From: Bufo bufo
Taxonomy: Eukaryota; Chordata; Amphibia; Anura; Bufonidae
DNA length: 64,000 nt
Assembly: GCF_905171765.1 (NCBI RefSeq)
Contig: NC_053391.1
Location: forward strand, 186,444,559 to 186,508,558
Direction of reading: 5' to 3'
The position numbers and the translations under genes were made by a program. Below the pieces are notes generated by a model. It made no database searches and was not told the DNA's origin. It saw only the letters and a list, made by a program, of their open reading frames with translations. Numbering within the stretch: position 1 is the first letter of the stretch; every line of letters begins with the position of its first letter. Of this stretch, positions 45,233-55,014 are shown piece by piece.

Positions 45233-45685
45233 CCTAGGTGTTCATACAAAAAATGTGCCCTAAATATTTAATAGTAAAGAAATGATTAAACTGGAAATGT
45301 TGAATATTAAGATAAGATATTTTGACCTCTGTTTATCTGAAATGGTTGATAACAGGTAACAATAGCCTTCGTGCAAATAAAATGTGAGTTTAACCATAAT
45401 TAAAGACATAAGTCACAAAATGAAACATTTAAGCCAATACACAGGGAGTTATGTGCATTTCTGTATGAACCATATTAAATATATTCCTCTATTTTGGAGT
45501 CAGTGGCCCTTTAAGTGGAACATTCTACACGTGGTGCTGATGTCATAACCGCGGCATTGTGAGAAGATTGGATTAGAACCTGGCTCACTCAGTGTTCTGT
45601 AGATTGCTTGACCTTCTTTCAAAGGAGCAGCAGTGATATTGGCGAGCGCATCGAGTGATAAGGAGAATTTTGGGAATTTTGGAAG
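45233..45685 (+). promoter_or_regulatory. Probable promoter and 5' leader of the TOG-domain gene
   Basis: The stretch is free of recognisable repeats. It includes a CACGTG E-box (about 45529) and a short GC-richer patch (CCGCGGCATTG) 150 bp before the start codon. No TATA box is placed with confidence. Its role is inferred only from position. Confidence 0.35.
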
Positions 45686-46981
45686 ATGTGGGAGTCAGAC
45701 TCATTTGACTATAGATCAGTAACATCTAGATCAGAGTCTGACCTCTCAGACGTCTCATCTTCCAATCAGTATGGCATGAAGCCGACACTACCATCTAAAT
45801 ACCTCCTAGGTGACAACTACACTGAATTCAGGGACACGGCGGCTCAGAGAGTACTGTCCGGACTGACCAGTAATCCTCAACTGAGAAACCCTGAGAGACA
45901 CCCATCATCTAGTGGCTATGAAAAAACACCAGGATGGAATATTCCTATGACATCGGAATCACCTAGATGGCCAAAAGGAGCCACCACGAAAGAAGTCACT
46001 AAGGACCTTGACCAAATACATAATTATTTAGCAGAAGCGACAAAGACCCTGGACTCCCTCAAGAAAAAGATCTACGAGGAGAATTCTTGCCAGGCATATC
46101 CATCAAGACCGTTGCCAAAAATAACATCTGTGAGTACGGTGCAGTATAAGAATTACCAGCTACATCCAAGGGACCAGCATGATGAACCTCCTGCACCCAA
46201 GACAAAGACATCAGCATTACCACCTATAAGAACATCATCAAGTCATCATGCTCTAAAAACCCAGAAAGCTACCCCTAACAAACACCTAAAGGAACTGTCC
46301 CAGCCCAATACGGCGGCTGCTGAGGCCCTGAGCCTGCTGGATAAAGAGGACTGGGAAAAAAAGATCCAAGGGATTGATACCATCGTCTCCCTGATATCCT
46401 GCCATACTGAAGCTGCTCTACCATCCATACGAGAACTGAGGACCGCTGTAATAAAAGAAGTGACCAACCTAAGATCAGCCGTGTCACTTGCAGCTATCAA
46501 ATGCCTAGACACAATGTTCTCCGCAGTGCAGACACACATGGACTACAACCTCCAGCAGACAGTCACTGTGTTATTACACAAGGCCAGGGATTCCAGCTCC
46601 TTTATCCGGGAGGCAGTGAACAGCTCTCTAACATCAATGGTGGAGAATGTCAGCCATGGCCGCGCTCTCACAGCCCTGACAGAAGGAGGACTCTGCCACA
46701 AGGACACCATGGTGAGATCCACCACAGTGAAACATCTTGCAGGTCTGGTGGATAGAATGGGCCCAGAGTTTTTCCTTTCTGGAAGAAAGGGCATCACAGA
46801 TAGGACAATACAAGCTGTAGCCAAAGCTGTGCAGGATAGCTGCCCACAAGCCAGGATGTATGGCAAGAATATCCTGGGCATGCTAGCTGAACACCCCAGA
46901 CTGGATGCAATGCTGGCTAAGTATGTACAGCCTAAAGACTTACCAGCCTTAAAGCTCCAGTTGAAGAAATTACCTCATTAA
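45686..46981 (+). CDS. Intronless TOG-domain protein, TOGARAM-like
   Basis: The ORF is an uninterrupted 431 codons. An in-frame TAA ten codons upstream fixes ATG 45686 as the first start. Residues 1-200 are polar, Ser/Thr/Pro-rich and low complexity, with a short basic helix (about residues 105-125). Residues 205-430 form a HEAT-repeat TOG domain, with ALSLLDKEDWEKKIQGIDTI, VTNLRSAVSLAAIKCLDTMF, FIREAVNSSLTSMV and MGPEFFLSGRKGITDRTIQA in order. This matches the C-terminal TOG of TOGARAM (Crescerin) proteins, which bind tubulin and regulate ciliary microtubules. Known TOGARAMs are longer, multi-exon proteins, so this is either a retained retrocopy or a distinct short paralogue. No stops or frameshifts suggest selection or youth. 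Confidence 0.82.
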   Translation: MWESDSFDYRSVTSRSESDLSDVSSSNQYGMKPTLPSKYLLGDNYTEFRDTAAQRVLSGLTSNPQLRNPERHPSSSGYEKTPGWNIPMTSESPRWPKGATTKEVTKDLDQIHNYLAEATKTLDSLKKKIYEENSCQAYPSRPLPKITSVSTVQYKNYQLHPRDQHDEPPAPKTKTSALPPIRTSSSHHALKTQKATPNKHLKELSQPNTAAAEALSLLDKEDWEKKIQGIDTIVSLISCHTEAALPSIRELRTAVIKEVTNLRSAVSLAAIKCLDTMFSAVQTHMDYNLQQTVTVLLHKARDSSSFIREAVNSSLTSMVENVSHGRALTALTEGGLCHKDTMVRSTTVKHLAGLVDRMGPEFFLSGRKGITDRTIQAVAKAVQDSCPQARMYGKNILGMLAEHPRLDAMLAKYVQPKDLPALKLQLKKLPH

Positions 46982-47950
46982 CTAATTACATGGAGGAGGA
47001 ATATTACATATTCCCCCAAGAATAAGTCATCAGTGTTTGATAGACATATGTACCTGTGGAGAAGTGACATAACCTACAGTATCCATCTGATAAGGTATGA
47101 GAAAATTTGGAAGAATTTATATGTTGTCGTACATGTATTTATATACACTAATAGATATATTTTGGGGAAAGCCTATGTTACTCTGTTTGCCCAGAGGTCT
47201 TCTTATGTCTTATCCTCTTATAGGAATACATGTGATATATGTTAAAGGGGTTTTCTACTTATATATCATTATGGGCTGTCAATTAGACACGTCATACAAG
47301 TCATTGGTGACCACTGGGAGCCTCAATAATACAAAAAGCAAAAGGGGACGCAACTCCCATTTTTATTGAAAAAAAAAGTGGCCAAATGTTTGATTTCAGC
47401 CTTAATCATAATAAATAGGACATACGGAAACAAACCCATCGCACTTAGGATTTTTTGAAGTTCCATTACAACTTATCCACTATCCACAGAATTGGGTATA
47501 GGTCTGCTCAGTGGGGTCCATGAGCTGGGGCCCTGCTGATCACTAGATCCATGGTCTGCTGTTTAAATAGAGTGGTGGACATACATGTGTGCTACTTCAT
47601 TCAACTCTGGTAGACTGCTGGAGATAGCATTCAAGCACTCAGCTATCTCCGGCAGCCCAATTCAGCTGAATGGAGTAGCAATGTGAATGCCGCTACATTT
47701 TAAACTAGTGATTGGTTGGGTCTCTAGTGGTCGGACCCCCTCCGGTCAGACACTTGTCCCCTATCCTGTGGATAGCAGATAAGTTGCTGCAGTGTGACAA
47801 CTCATTTAATGATGACCTGTTTAGAGACATAATTATAGGGATCTATGTGCAGTTTTGAGTTTATCTGGGAATCTTGAAACTGGTAATACATTTCCACAAT
47901 TCTGTATAAATGCTTTGCACTTCCCATGTAACCTGCTCCTCTACCCACAG
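46982..47950. other. 3' flank of the TOG gene with an old MITE
   Basis: An AATAAA (about 47410) could serve the TOG gene. A TTAA-AGGGGTTTTCTAC T2-type end starts at about 47244. A mirrored block with ATAGCATTCAAGCACTCAGC at about 47440-47810 is a decayed MITE. Confidence 0.45.
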
Positions 47951-48400
47951 GTCTACAAGTATCTAAGAAGCTTTGGAGCCATCATACATGCCACCACAGC
48001 CAGAGCCTTCTTATGTCATGAAGAATATAGCCTTGGAGTGATGAGCCCCTGGATGAACGCTGCTGCCTTTGGGGTGGATAAGCCTGCCATATCATGGCTC
48101 CATTCCTCTGTCTATATTCAAGATTGATGGTAATACAGAAGCTAGAAAGAAGCCACCTCCTTCCTAGCTGTTTTCCATTATTGCGAGGACATGATGTATT
48201 ACAGTTGTAGCTGAGAGTGCAACCTGAAAGAAGCAATCTCTGAACCCATTGTCCCCAATGTCTCTATACAGCGATGTCCATTGTGGATCCTAATATTATA
48301 CCAACAGATATGTTGGTGAAGACACAGGAGCCCAATGCACAGCAGTCACACATCATCTGCTATATTGTGTTTCTTCAACAAAAATAAAACATTTTCTGTT
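47951..48400 (+). other. Possible 3' exon with polyadenylation signal
   Basis: A strong acceptor (polypyrimidine then acccacag) at 47950 precedes an open frame VYKYLRSFGAIIHATTARAF that runs 58 codons to TGA (48125-48127). An AATAAA lies at about 48384. It might be a 3' exon of the TOG gene or of an unknown transcript. The TOG ORF already has its own complete C-terminus, so coding use is doubtful. Confidence 0.28.
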
Positions 48401-48981
48401 CACTAATTATTGTCTGGATCCTTCCTGCCTACAGTCTCAACTTTCTTGGGAATCTCAGAAGTGTCCTATTATAAACAGTAAAACAGATAACCCCATAGAA
48501 GTCAGTGATCCAGGCAGAGCACAGGAAGGGATTTCCAATAGGGGGGCTCCACTGAGCTCTGTCTGGAGTTCTTCTTTAGGCCATATTCACAATCAGGCCA
48601 AAATCAGCCTGATCAGGAGAAGACAAGTCTCCAGTGGAGGCTGGTGTGCCAGTCCTCCAATAATACAGCGTCTGAGGATATTCTTCACATCTTATTCAAT
48701 ACCCTATGATGCTAACACTAAGTGCCAGCCATACTATTTCTAAATAATTTTTGGAGCCCTCCTGCATGGCAACATTTTTGGTCCCTCTCCTGCAGTATAA
48801 AAAAAGTGGTCATACACTTAACCAGGTCATGGCCTGCTCTACATGACCAGAGTGAGGCACAACAATTGCAGGAGCCAGCCAACCACATACTCTCTGCTAA
48901 ATGGAGTTACACCTCCAGGGACCTTCTCCTACAAGAAGCAGCTTTTTAAGGTTTGAGATCATGAGAGGGGTAAGAGGTAAG
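48401..48981. other. Anonymous DNA, no gene seen
   Basis: No supported feature. Confidence 0.45.
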
Positions 48982-49312
48982 CAGTGGCGTTGCGAGGGGG
49001 GTGCGATGGGTGCCGGCCGCACCGGGTGACACCAGTCTGATGGGGTGTCACCCGCCGTCTGCCAGAGTTCTCCTTACTCACTAACAAGTACGTCGGCCCG
49101 GTGGTGAAGGGGGTGTGACTGCCTGGTGAGTGGCGCCGCAGCGGCTGCACTGCAGGAGCAGCCAGCAGGCCCAGGACTGGAGTCTGGAGCTAATGGATTG
49201 GGTGGTGAGTCACGTGACAGCAGTGACTCACTCACACAGCCAGCCAGACCTGCCACTGCCGCGCCTGAGGGAGGAGGAGGTGTGGTAGGTAGCACAGAGA
49301 GTACATATTGAC
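48982..49312. mobile_element. hAT left-end fragment
   Basis: Starts CAGTGGCGTTGCGAGGGGGG, the typical CAGTGGCG hAT end, followed by GC-rich sequence with 'gggtgacaccagtctgatgg'. No right terminus. It is probably cut by the Tc1 insertion that follows. Confidence 0.55.
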
Positions 49313-49318
49313 TTTACA

Positions 49319-50911
49319 CAGTTGCAAGAAAAAGTATGTGAACCCTTTGGAATGATATGGATTTCTGCACAAATTGGTCATAAAATGTGATCTGATCTTC
49401 ATCTAAGTCACAACAATAGACAATCACAGTCTGCTTAAACTAATAACACACAAAAGAATTAAATGTTACCATGTTTTTATTGAACACACCATGTAAACAT
49501 CCACAGTGCAGGTGGAAAAAGTATGTGAACCCCTAGACTAATGACATCTCCAAGAGCTAATTGGAGTGAGGTGTCAGCCAACTGGAGTCCAATCAATGAG
49601 ATGAGATTGGAGGTGTTGGTTACAGCTGCCCTGCCCTATAAAAAACGCACACCAGTTCTGGGTTTGCTTTTCACAAGAAGCATTGCCTGATGTGAATAAC
49701 ACCTCACACAAAAGAGCTATCAGAAGACCTACGATTAAGAATTGTTGACTTGCATAAAGCTGTAAAGGGTTATAAAAGTATCTCCAAAAGTCTTGCTGTT
49801 CATCAGTCCACGGTAAATGGAGAAAGTTCAGCACTGCTGCTACTCTCCCTAGGAGTGGCCATCCTGTAAAGATGACTACAAGAGCACAGCGCAGACTGCT
49901 CAATGAGGTGAAGAAGAATCCTAGAGTGTCAGCTAAAGACGTACAAAAGTCTCTGTCATATGCTAACATCCCTGTTAGCGAATCTACAATACGTAAAACA
50001 CTAAACTAGAATGGATTTCATGGGAAGATACCACAGAGGAAGCCACTGCTGTCCAAAAAAAACATTGCTGCACGTTTAAAGTTTGCACAAGAGCACCTGG
50101 ATGTTCCACAGCAGTACTGGCAAAATATTCTGTGGACAGATGAAACCAAAGTTGAGTTGTTTGGAAGAAACACACAACACTATGTGTGGAGAAAAAGAGG
50201 CACAGCACACCAACATCAAAACCTCATCCCAACTGTGAAGTATGGTGGTGGGGGCATCATGGTTTGGGGCTGCTTTGCTGCGTCAGGGCCTGGACGGATT
50301 GCTATCATCAAAGGAAAAATGAATTCCCAAGTTTATCAAGACATTTTGCAGGAGAACTTAAGGCCATCTGTCCACCAGCTGAAGCTCAACAGAAGATGGG
50401 TGTTGCAACAGCACAACGACCCAAAGCATAGAAGTAAAATAAACAACAGAATGGCTTAAACAGAAGAAAATACGCCTTCTGGAGTGGCCCAGTCAGAGTC
50501 CTGACATCAACCAGATTGAGATGCTGTGGCATGACCTCAAGAAAGTGATTCACACCAGACATCCCAAGAATATTGCTGAACTGAAACAGTTCTGTAAAGA
50601 GGAATGGTCTAGAATTACTCCTGACTGTTGTGCACGTCTGATCTGCAACTACAGGGAACGTTTGGTTGAAGTTATTGCTGCCAAAGGAGGTTCAACCAGG
50701 GTTCACATACTTTTCCCACCTGCACTGTGAATGTTTACATAGTGTGTTCAATAAAAACATGGTAACATTTAATACTTTGTGTGTTATTAGTTTAAGCAGA
50801 TTGTGATTGTCTATTGTTGTGACTTAGATGAAGATCAGATCACATTTTATGACCAATTTGTGCAGAAATCCATATCATTCCAAAGGGTTCACATACTTTT
50901 TCTTGCAACTG
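49319..50911 (+). mobile_element. Tc1/mariner element, defective
   Basis: Ends CAGTTGCAAGAAAAAGTATG and its complement, with ~190-bp inverted-repeat arms containing a repeated internal AAAAAGTATGTGAACCC motif (49333, 49516). TA follows on the right (50912-50913); the left TA has decayed to CA. A broken plus-strand transposase lies within. Confidence 0.9.
49700..50729 (+). pseudogene. Tc1 transposase, broken
   Basis: N-terminal paired-like region: LSEDLRLRIVDLHKA and [17 protein letters not shown] (about 49720-49815), then an internal deletion. The catalytic domain shows ILWTDETKVELFG (about 50130), GGGGIMVWGCFAASG (about 50245), QQHNDPKHRSK (about 50405) and EWPSQSPDINQIEMLWHDLK (about 50480-50540). 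Both aspartates and the final glutamate are still recognisable in DD34E context. Stops (about 49866, 50007) and a frameshift at about 50440 kill it. Typical of the long-TIR Tc1 family of fish and frogs. Confidence 0.9.
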
Positions 50912-51079
50912 TATTTAGATGATTTAATTTAATACCCCATTATAGTATTTATTATATTTAGGGGTGGGCAGGGGGTTGGGGCCTCCAGGTCCAGCCAGGT
51001 TAAAGCTTGAACAGAAGGTTGAAATGCACTTTAATGCTCCATGACTCATGGAGCATTAAAGTACATTTCCTGGAAATGC

Positions 51080-51770
51080 AGCAAACTACATAATGGAGGG
51101 CAGAGTGGGGGCAAATTACTTAGTGGGGGGCGAATTACATAATGGAGGGCAGTGTGGGGGGCAAATTACTTAATGTGTGGCAGTGTGGGGGGGGCATATT
51201 ACTTAAAGGGGTTCTGCACTTTGTTTTAACTGATGATCTATCCTCTGGATAGATCATCAGCATCTGATCGGCAGGGGTCCGACACCCGGGACCCCCGCCG
51301 ATCAACTGTTTGAGAAGGCAGCGGCGCTATAGCAGCACAGTGGCCTTCTCACTGTTTACCGCTGGCCCAGTGATGTCACAACTAGTGTCAACAAGCGTGG
51401 GCGGTGCTAAGCTCCATTCAAGTGAACAGAGCTTAGTCCCGCCCACGCTAGTTGATACTAGTCATGACATCACTAGGCCTGGGGTAAACAGTGAGAAGGC
51501 CGCTGCGCTGCCTTCTCAAACAGCTGATCGGCGGGGGTCCCGGGTGTCCGACCCCCGCCGATCAGATGCTGATGATCTATATAAAGGATAGATCATCAGT
51601 TAAAATAAAGTGCAGAACCCCTTTAATGTGGGGCAGTGTGGGGGGGCCATATTACTTAATGTGGGGCAGTGTAGGGGGGCATATTACTTAATGTGGGGCA
51701 GTGTAGAGGGCAGTATTACTAATTATGGCACTCTAGAAGGGAATTACTATTGGTGGGACTATGAGGAGCA
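51080..51770. repeat. G-rich minisatellite, interrupted
   Basis: Modules of GTGTGGGGGGCAAATTACTT and variants flank the MITE at 51203-51626. Related to but shorter and more diverged than the array at 3520-4850. Confidence 0.85.
51203..51626. mobile_element. TTAA-flanked T2/Kolobok-type fold-back
   Basis: TTAA-AGGGGTTCTGCACTTT on the left and AAAGTGCAGAACCCCT-TTAA on the right. Almost the whole 424 bp is mirrored, including GATGATCTATCCT, GACACCCGGGACCCCCGCCG and AGCGTGGGCGG blocks. Insertion is clean: 'attac-TTAA-tgtgggg' of the minisatellite is restored when it is removed. Confidence 0.9.
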
Positions 51771-52034
51771 CTATTACTATGGGGGCACTATTATTTCTTC
51801 AGGATAGTATTTGGGGGTATTGGGGAGCACAGCGAGCCGCAGGATAACACTGTGGGGACTCCAGGTTGGGGGATGATGATAGAAAAGTGAGGACACTAAG
51901 ATGTCCGTGTGAAACACTCTGCAGAGACGAGACGCGGCTGAAAGAAGTGTCTGGACCAAATGGAGAAGGTGATGACAGAGAAGAGCTACATCGGAGGAGA
52001 CGTCACCTGGATGTGAGAGGTGCGTGCTGCTGTA

Positions 52035-53597
52035 CAGGGAGTGCAGAATTATTAGGCAAGTTGTATTTTTGAGGATTAATTTTATTATTGAACAACAACC
52101 ATGTTCTCAATGAACCCAAAAAACTCATTAATATCAAAGCTGAATATTTTTGGAAGTAGTTTTTAGTTTGTTTTTAGTTTTAGCTATTTTAGGGGGATAT
52201 CTGTGTGTGCAGGTGACTATTACTGTGCATAATTATTAGGCAACTTAACAAAAAACAAATATATACCCATTTCAATTATTTATTTTTACCAGTGAAACCA
52301 ATATAACATCTCAACATTCACAAATATACATTTCTGACATTCAAAAACAAAACAAAAACAAATCAGTGACCAATATAGCCACCTTTCTTTGCAAGGACAC
52401 TCAAAAGCCTGCCATCCATGGATTCTGTCAGTGTTTTGATCTGTTCACCATCAACATTGCGTGCAGCAGCAACCACAGCCTCCCAGACACTGTTCAGAGA
52501 GGTGTACTGTTTTCCCTCCTTGTAAATCTCACATTTGATGATGGACCACAGGTTCTCAATAAGGTTCAGATCAGGTGAACAAGGAGGCCATGTCATTAGA
52601 TTTTCTTCTTTTATACCCTTTTTTGCCAGCCACGCTGTCGAGTACTTGGACGCGTGTGTTGGAGCATTGTCCTGCATGAAAATCATGTTTTTCTTGAAGG
52701 ATGCAGACTTCTTCTTGTACCACTGCTTGAAGAAGGTGTCTTCCAGAAACTGGCAGTAGGACTGGGAGTTGAGCTTGTCTCCATCCTCAACCCGAAAAGG
52801 CCCCACAAGCTCATCTTTGATGATACCAGCCCAAACCAGTACTCCACCTCCACCTTGCTGGCGTCTGAGTCGGACTGGAGCTCTCTGCCCTTTACCAATC
52901 CAGCCACGGGCCCATCCATCTGGCCCATCAAGACTCACTCTCATTTCATCAGTCCATAAAACCTTAGAAAAATCAGTCTTGACATATTTCTTGGCCCAGG
53001 CTTGACGTTTCAGCTTGTGTGTCTTGTTCAGTGGTGGTCGTCTTTCAGCCTTTCTTACCTTGGCCATGTCTCTGAGTATTGCACACCTTGTGCTTTTGGG
53101 CACTCCAGTGATGTTGCAGCTCTGAAATATGGCCAAACTGGTGGCAAGTGGCATCTTGGCAGCTGCACGCTTGACTTTTCTCAGTTCATGGGCAGTTATT
53201 TTGCGCCTTGGTTTTTCCACACGCTTCTTGCGACCCTGTTGACTATTTTGAATGAAACGCTTGATTGTTCGATGATCACGCTTCAGAAGCTTTGCAATTT
53301 TAAGAGTGCTGCATCCCTCTGCAAGATATCTCACTATTTTTGACTTTTCTGAGCCTGTCAAGTCCTTCTTTTGACCCATTTTGCCAAAGGAAAGGAAGTT
53401 GCCTAATAATTATGCACACCTAATATAGGGTGTTGATGTCATTAGACCACACCCCTTCTCATTACAGAGATGCACATCACCTAATATGCTTAATTGGTAG
53501 TAGGCTTTCGAGCCTATACAGCTTGGAGTAAGACAACATGCATAAAGAGGATGATGTGGTCAAAATACTCATTTGCCTAATAATTCTGCACGCAGTG
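52035..53597 (-). mobile_element. Intruder-like (DD38E) Tc1/mariner element, near intact
   Basis: Ends CAGGGAGTGCAGAATTATTA and (minus) CACTGCGTGCAGAATTATTA with TA on both sides (52033-52034, 53598-53599). A second copy of the AATTATTAGGCAA motif lies inside each end (about 52225, 53402). It carries an uninterrupted transposase. At 1563 bp it is the expected size for a full element. It disrupted the older hAT fragment. Confidence 0.93.
52363..53379 (-). CDS. DD38E (Intruder-family) transposase, intact ORF
   Basis: 338 residues with no stop. The N-terminal helix-turn-helix region shows LTGSEKSKIVRYLAEGCSTL and LLKRDHRTIKRFIQ (residues 7-43) and a basic hook (GRKKRVEKPRRK, 49-60), for binding the terminal repeats. 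The catalytic triad is D144 (LWTDEM), D237 (FMQDNAPTH) and E276 (PDLNLIENLW). The second interval is 38 residues, matching the DD38E Intruder sibling of Tc1. GGGGVLVWAGI (176-186) is the glycine-rich box. It would cut and paste its own element at TA. Full length and intact triad make it a candidate active source, though single substitutions cannot be judged by eye. Confidence 0.92.
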   Translation of the reverse strand: MGQKKDLTGSEKSKIVRYLAEGCSTLKIAKLLKRDHRTIKRFIQNSQQGRKKRVEKPRRKITAHELRKVKRAAAKMPLATSLAIFQSCNITGVPKSTRCAILRDMAKVRKAERRPPLNKTHKLKRQAWAKKYVKTDFSKVLWTDEMRVSLDGPDGWARGWIGKGQRAPVRLRRQQGGGGVLVWAGIIKDELVGPFRVEDGDKLNSQSYCQFLEDTFFKQWYKKKSASFKKNMIFMQDNAPTHASKYSTAWLAKKGIKEENLMTWPPCSPDLNLIENLWSIIKCEIYKEGKQYTSLNSVWEAVVAAARNVDGEQIKTLTESMDGRLLSVLAKKGGYIGH

Positions 53598-53612
53598 TAT
53601 AGTATAGTGTAT

Positions 53613-54061
53613 TGTGAGACAGTGACAGGTCTCACACAGGTTAGAGGCAAGGAAGGGGTGGATAGTGCAGTCCACACCCCTATTCCACCACAGGTGAGAC
53701 CAGCTGGAGGTACTCAGGTTGGCATAAGGCACCTCCCAGGCTGTCAGCAAGGGGGGAGTGTGTTACCTGTGGACAGAGGCCTGGAGGCTCTGTCAGTGTG
53801 GTCCAAGCCAGGAGGGCTGAGAGACCACGATTCCCCAAGAGACACTGGACTGGAGACAGTGGGCGTACTGTGCTCTGTACAGCCAGGAGGCTGTGGGACA
53901 TTGGCTCAGAAAGCCGCATGTGTTCACAGGGTGTGAACAGGGACTTAGGTGAGTCAGGTATCTGTTTGTTTAGTTAGAGCCCAGCCGGGCGAGTGTTTAT
54001 TATTTTGTATTATTGTGTATGTTTATGCGGATGTGCCGCAATAAAGCACCGTGTTTGGATC
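53613..54061 (+). mobile_element. LTR fragment, same family as the LTRs at 61.9 and 63.7 kb
   Basis: Starts TGTGAGACAGTGACAGGTCT and runs through 'ttacctgtggacagaggcct' and a CAATAAAGC polyadenylation motif (about 54041). It matches the reverse complement of 62513 downward. It is cut at 54062 by a piggyBac insertion at GGATC-TTAA. Confidence 0.85.
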
Positions 54062-55014
54062 TTAACCACCTCCGGACCACCGAACGCAGCGACGCGTCCT
54101 GGAGGTGGTTGATTGATTCCTCCTGGACGCATATACGCGTCCTCTCGCGAGACGCGAGATTTCGGTCACAGCCGGCCCGCGCATGCGCATCGCGGGCCGG
54201 CAAAAGTTAGAGGAGTATTTCATCAGCAACCTGCCAGCCAATGATCGTTGCTGGCAGGTTGCTGATTTTAAAAAAATCGAATCAGAAGCCATCTAACACC
54301 TTATATTTATAAATATAAGGTGTTAAATGGCTTGTCTGCTCCTCTGCTGGTCCTTTTCGTCGGTTGGTTCCAGCAGAGGAGCAGACAAAACTGTGAGTAC
54401 CCACCAAACACTACACAGCCCGAGATCATCCTCCATCACCCCCATCATCCAAATTAACCCCTTAATCGCCCCCTGTCAATCACCTAGTGAAAGGGAAAAA
54501 AGTGATCAGTGTAAACTGTCACTTTTTTTTTTTTCACTGGTATTGACTTACAGTTTTAGGATAGTTTAGGTCCCTTGGTTAGGTAGTTAGTGTCAGTTAG
54601 CGCCCAGCCCACCGCACCGCAGTCACTTATTCGCTGATTAGCGTATCGCTAATCAGCATTTGTACTTTTATAGTATCTGTAAGTGATCAAAACTGATCAC
54701 AGTCAGATCTATAATTGTATTAGTGTCAGCTTAGCTCGCCCTCCACCCAAAACGCAGTGTTTGCCCGATCAGGCCTGATCGGTCGCCCACACGTGCGTTC
54801 ACCCACGCCCACCCCACCGCAGTGACAAAAAAAATATTTTTTTTTGATCACTGCACAATCACTTTACAAGCACTGCGGCGATAAAAAAAATCAGTTTTGA
54901 TATTTTTTATCAACCGCAGCGGCCTCCGGTACTTCGCTAGCCTCCCATTTGTAAGACAGGCTTGCTTTTTTTCTTGGGTAGTCTCAGGGAATACCCCTAA
55001 ATTTAGTAGTCCAA

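Larger units (their letters stand above)
50930..52032. mobile_element. Second fragment of the minisatellite-bearing hAT family
   Basis: Shares with 3136-5651 both the G-rich GGCAGTGTGGGGGGCAAATT modules and the downstream GAGACGAGACGCGGCTGAAA segment (51923; compare 5281). The left terminus is missing and the right side is broken by the Intruder element. It holds a TTAA-type MITE. Confidence 0.75.

Noticed and set aside
45529..45560. Possible ciliary X-box upstream of the TOG gene
   Set aside because: I looked for an RFX-type inverted motif near the CCGCGGCATTG patch but the half-sites do not fit the consensus.
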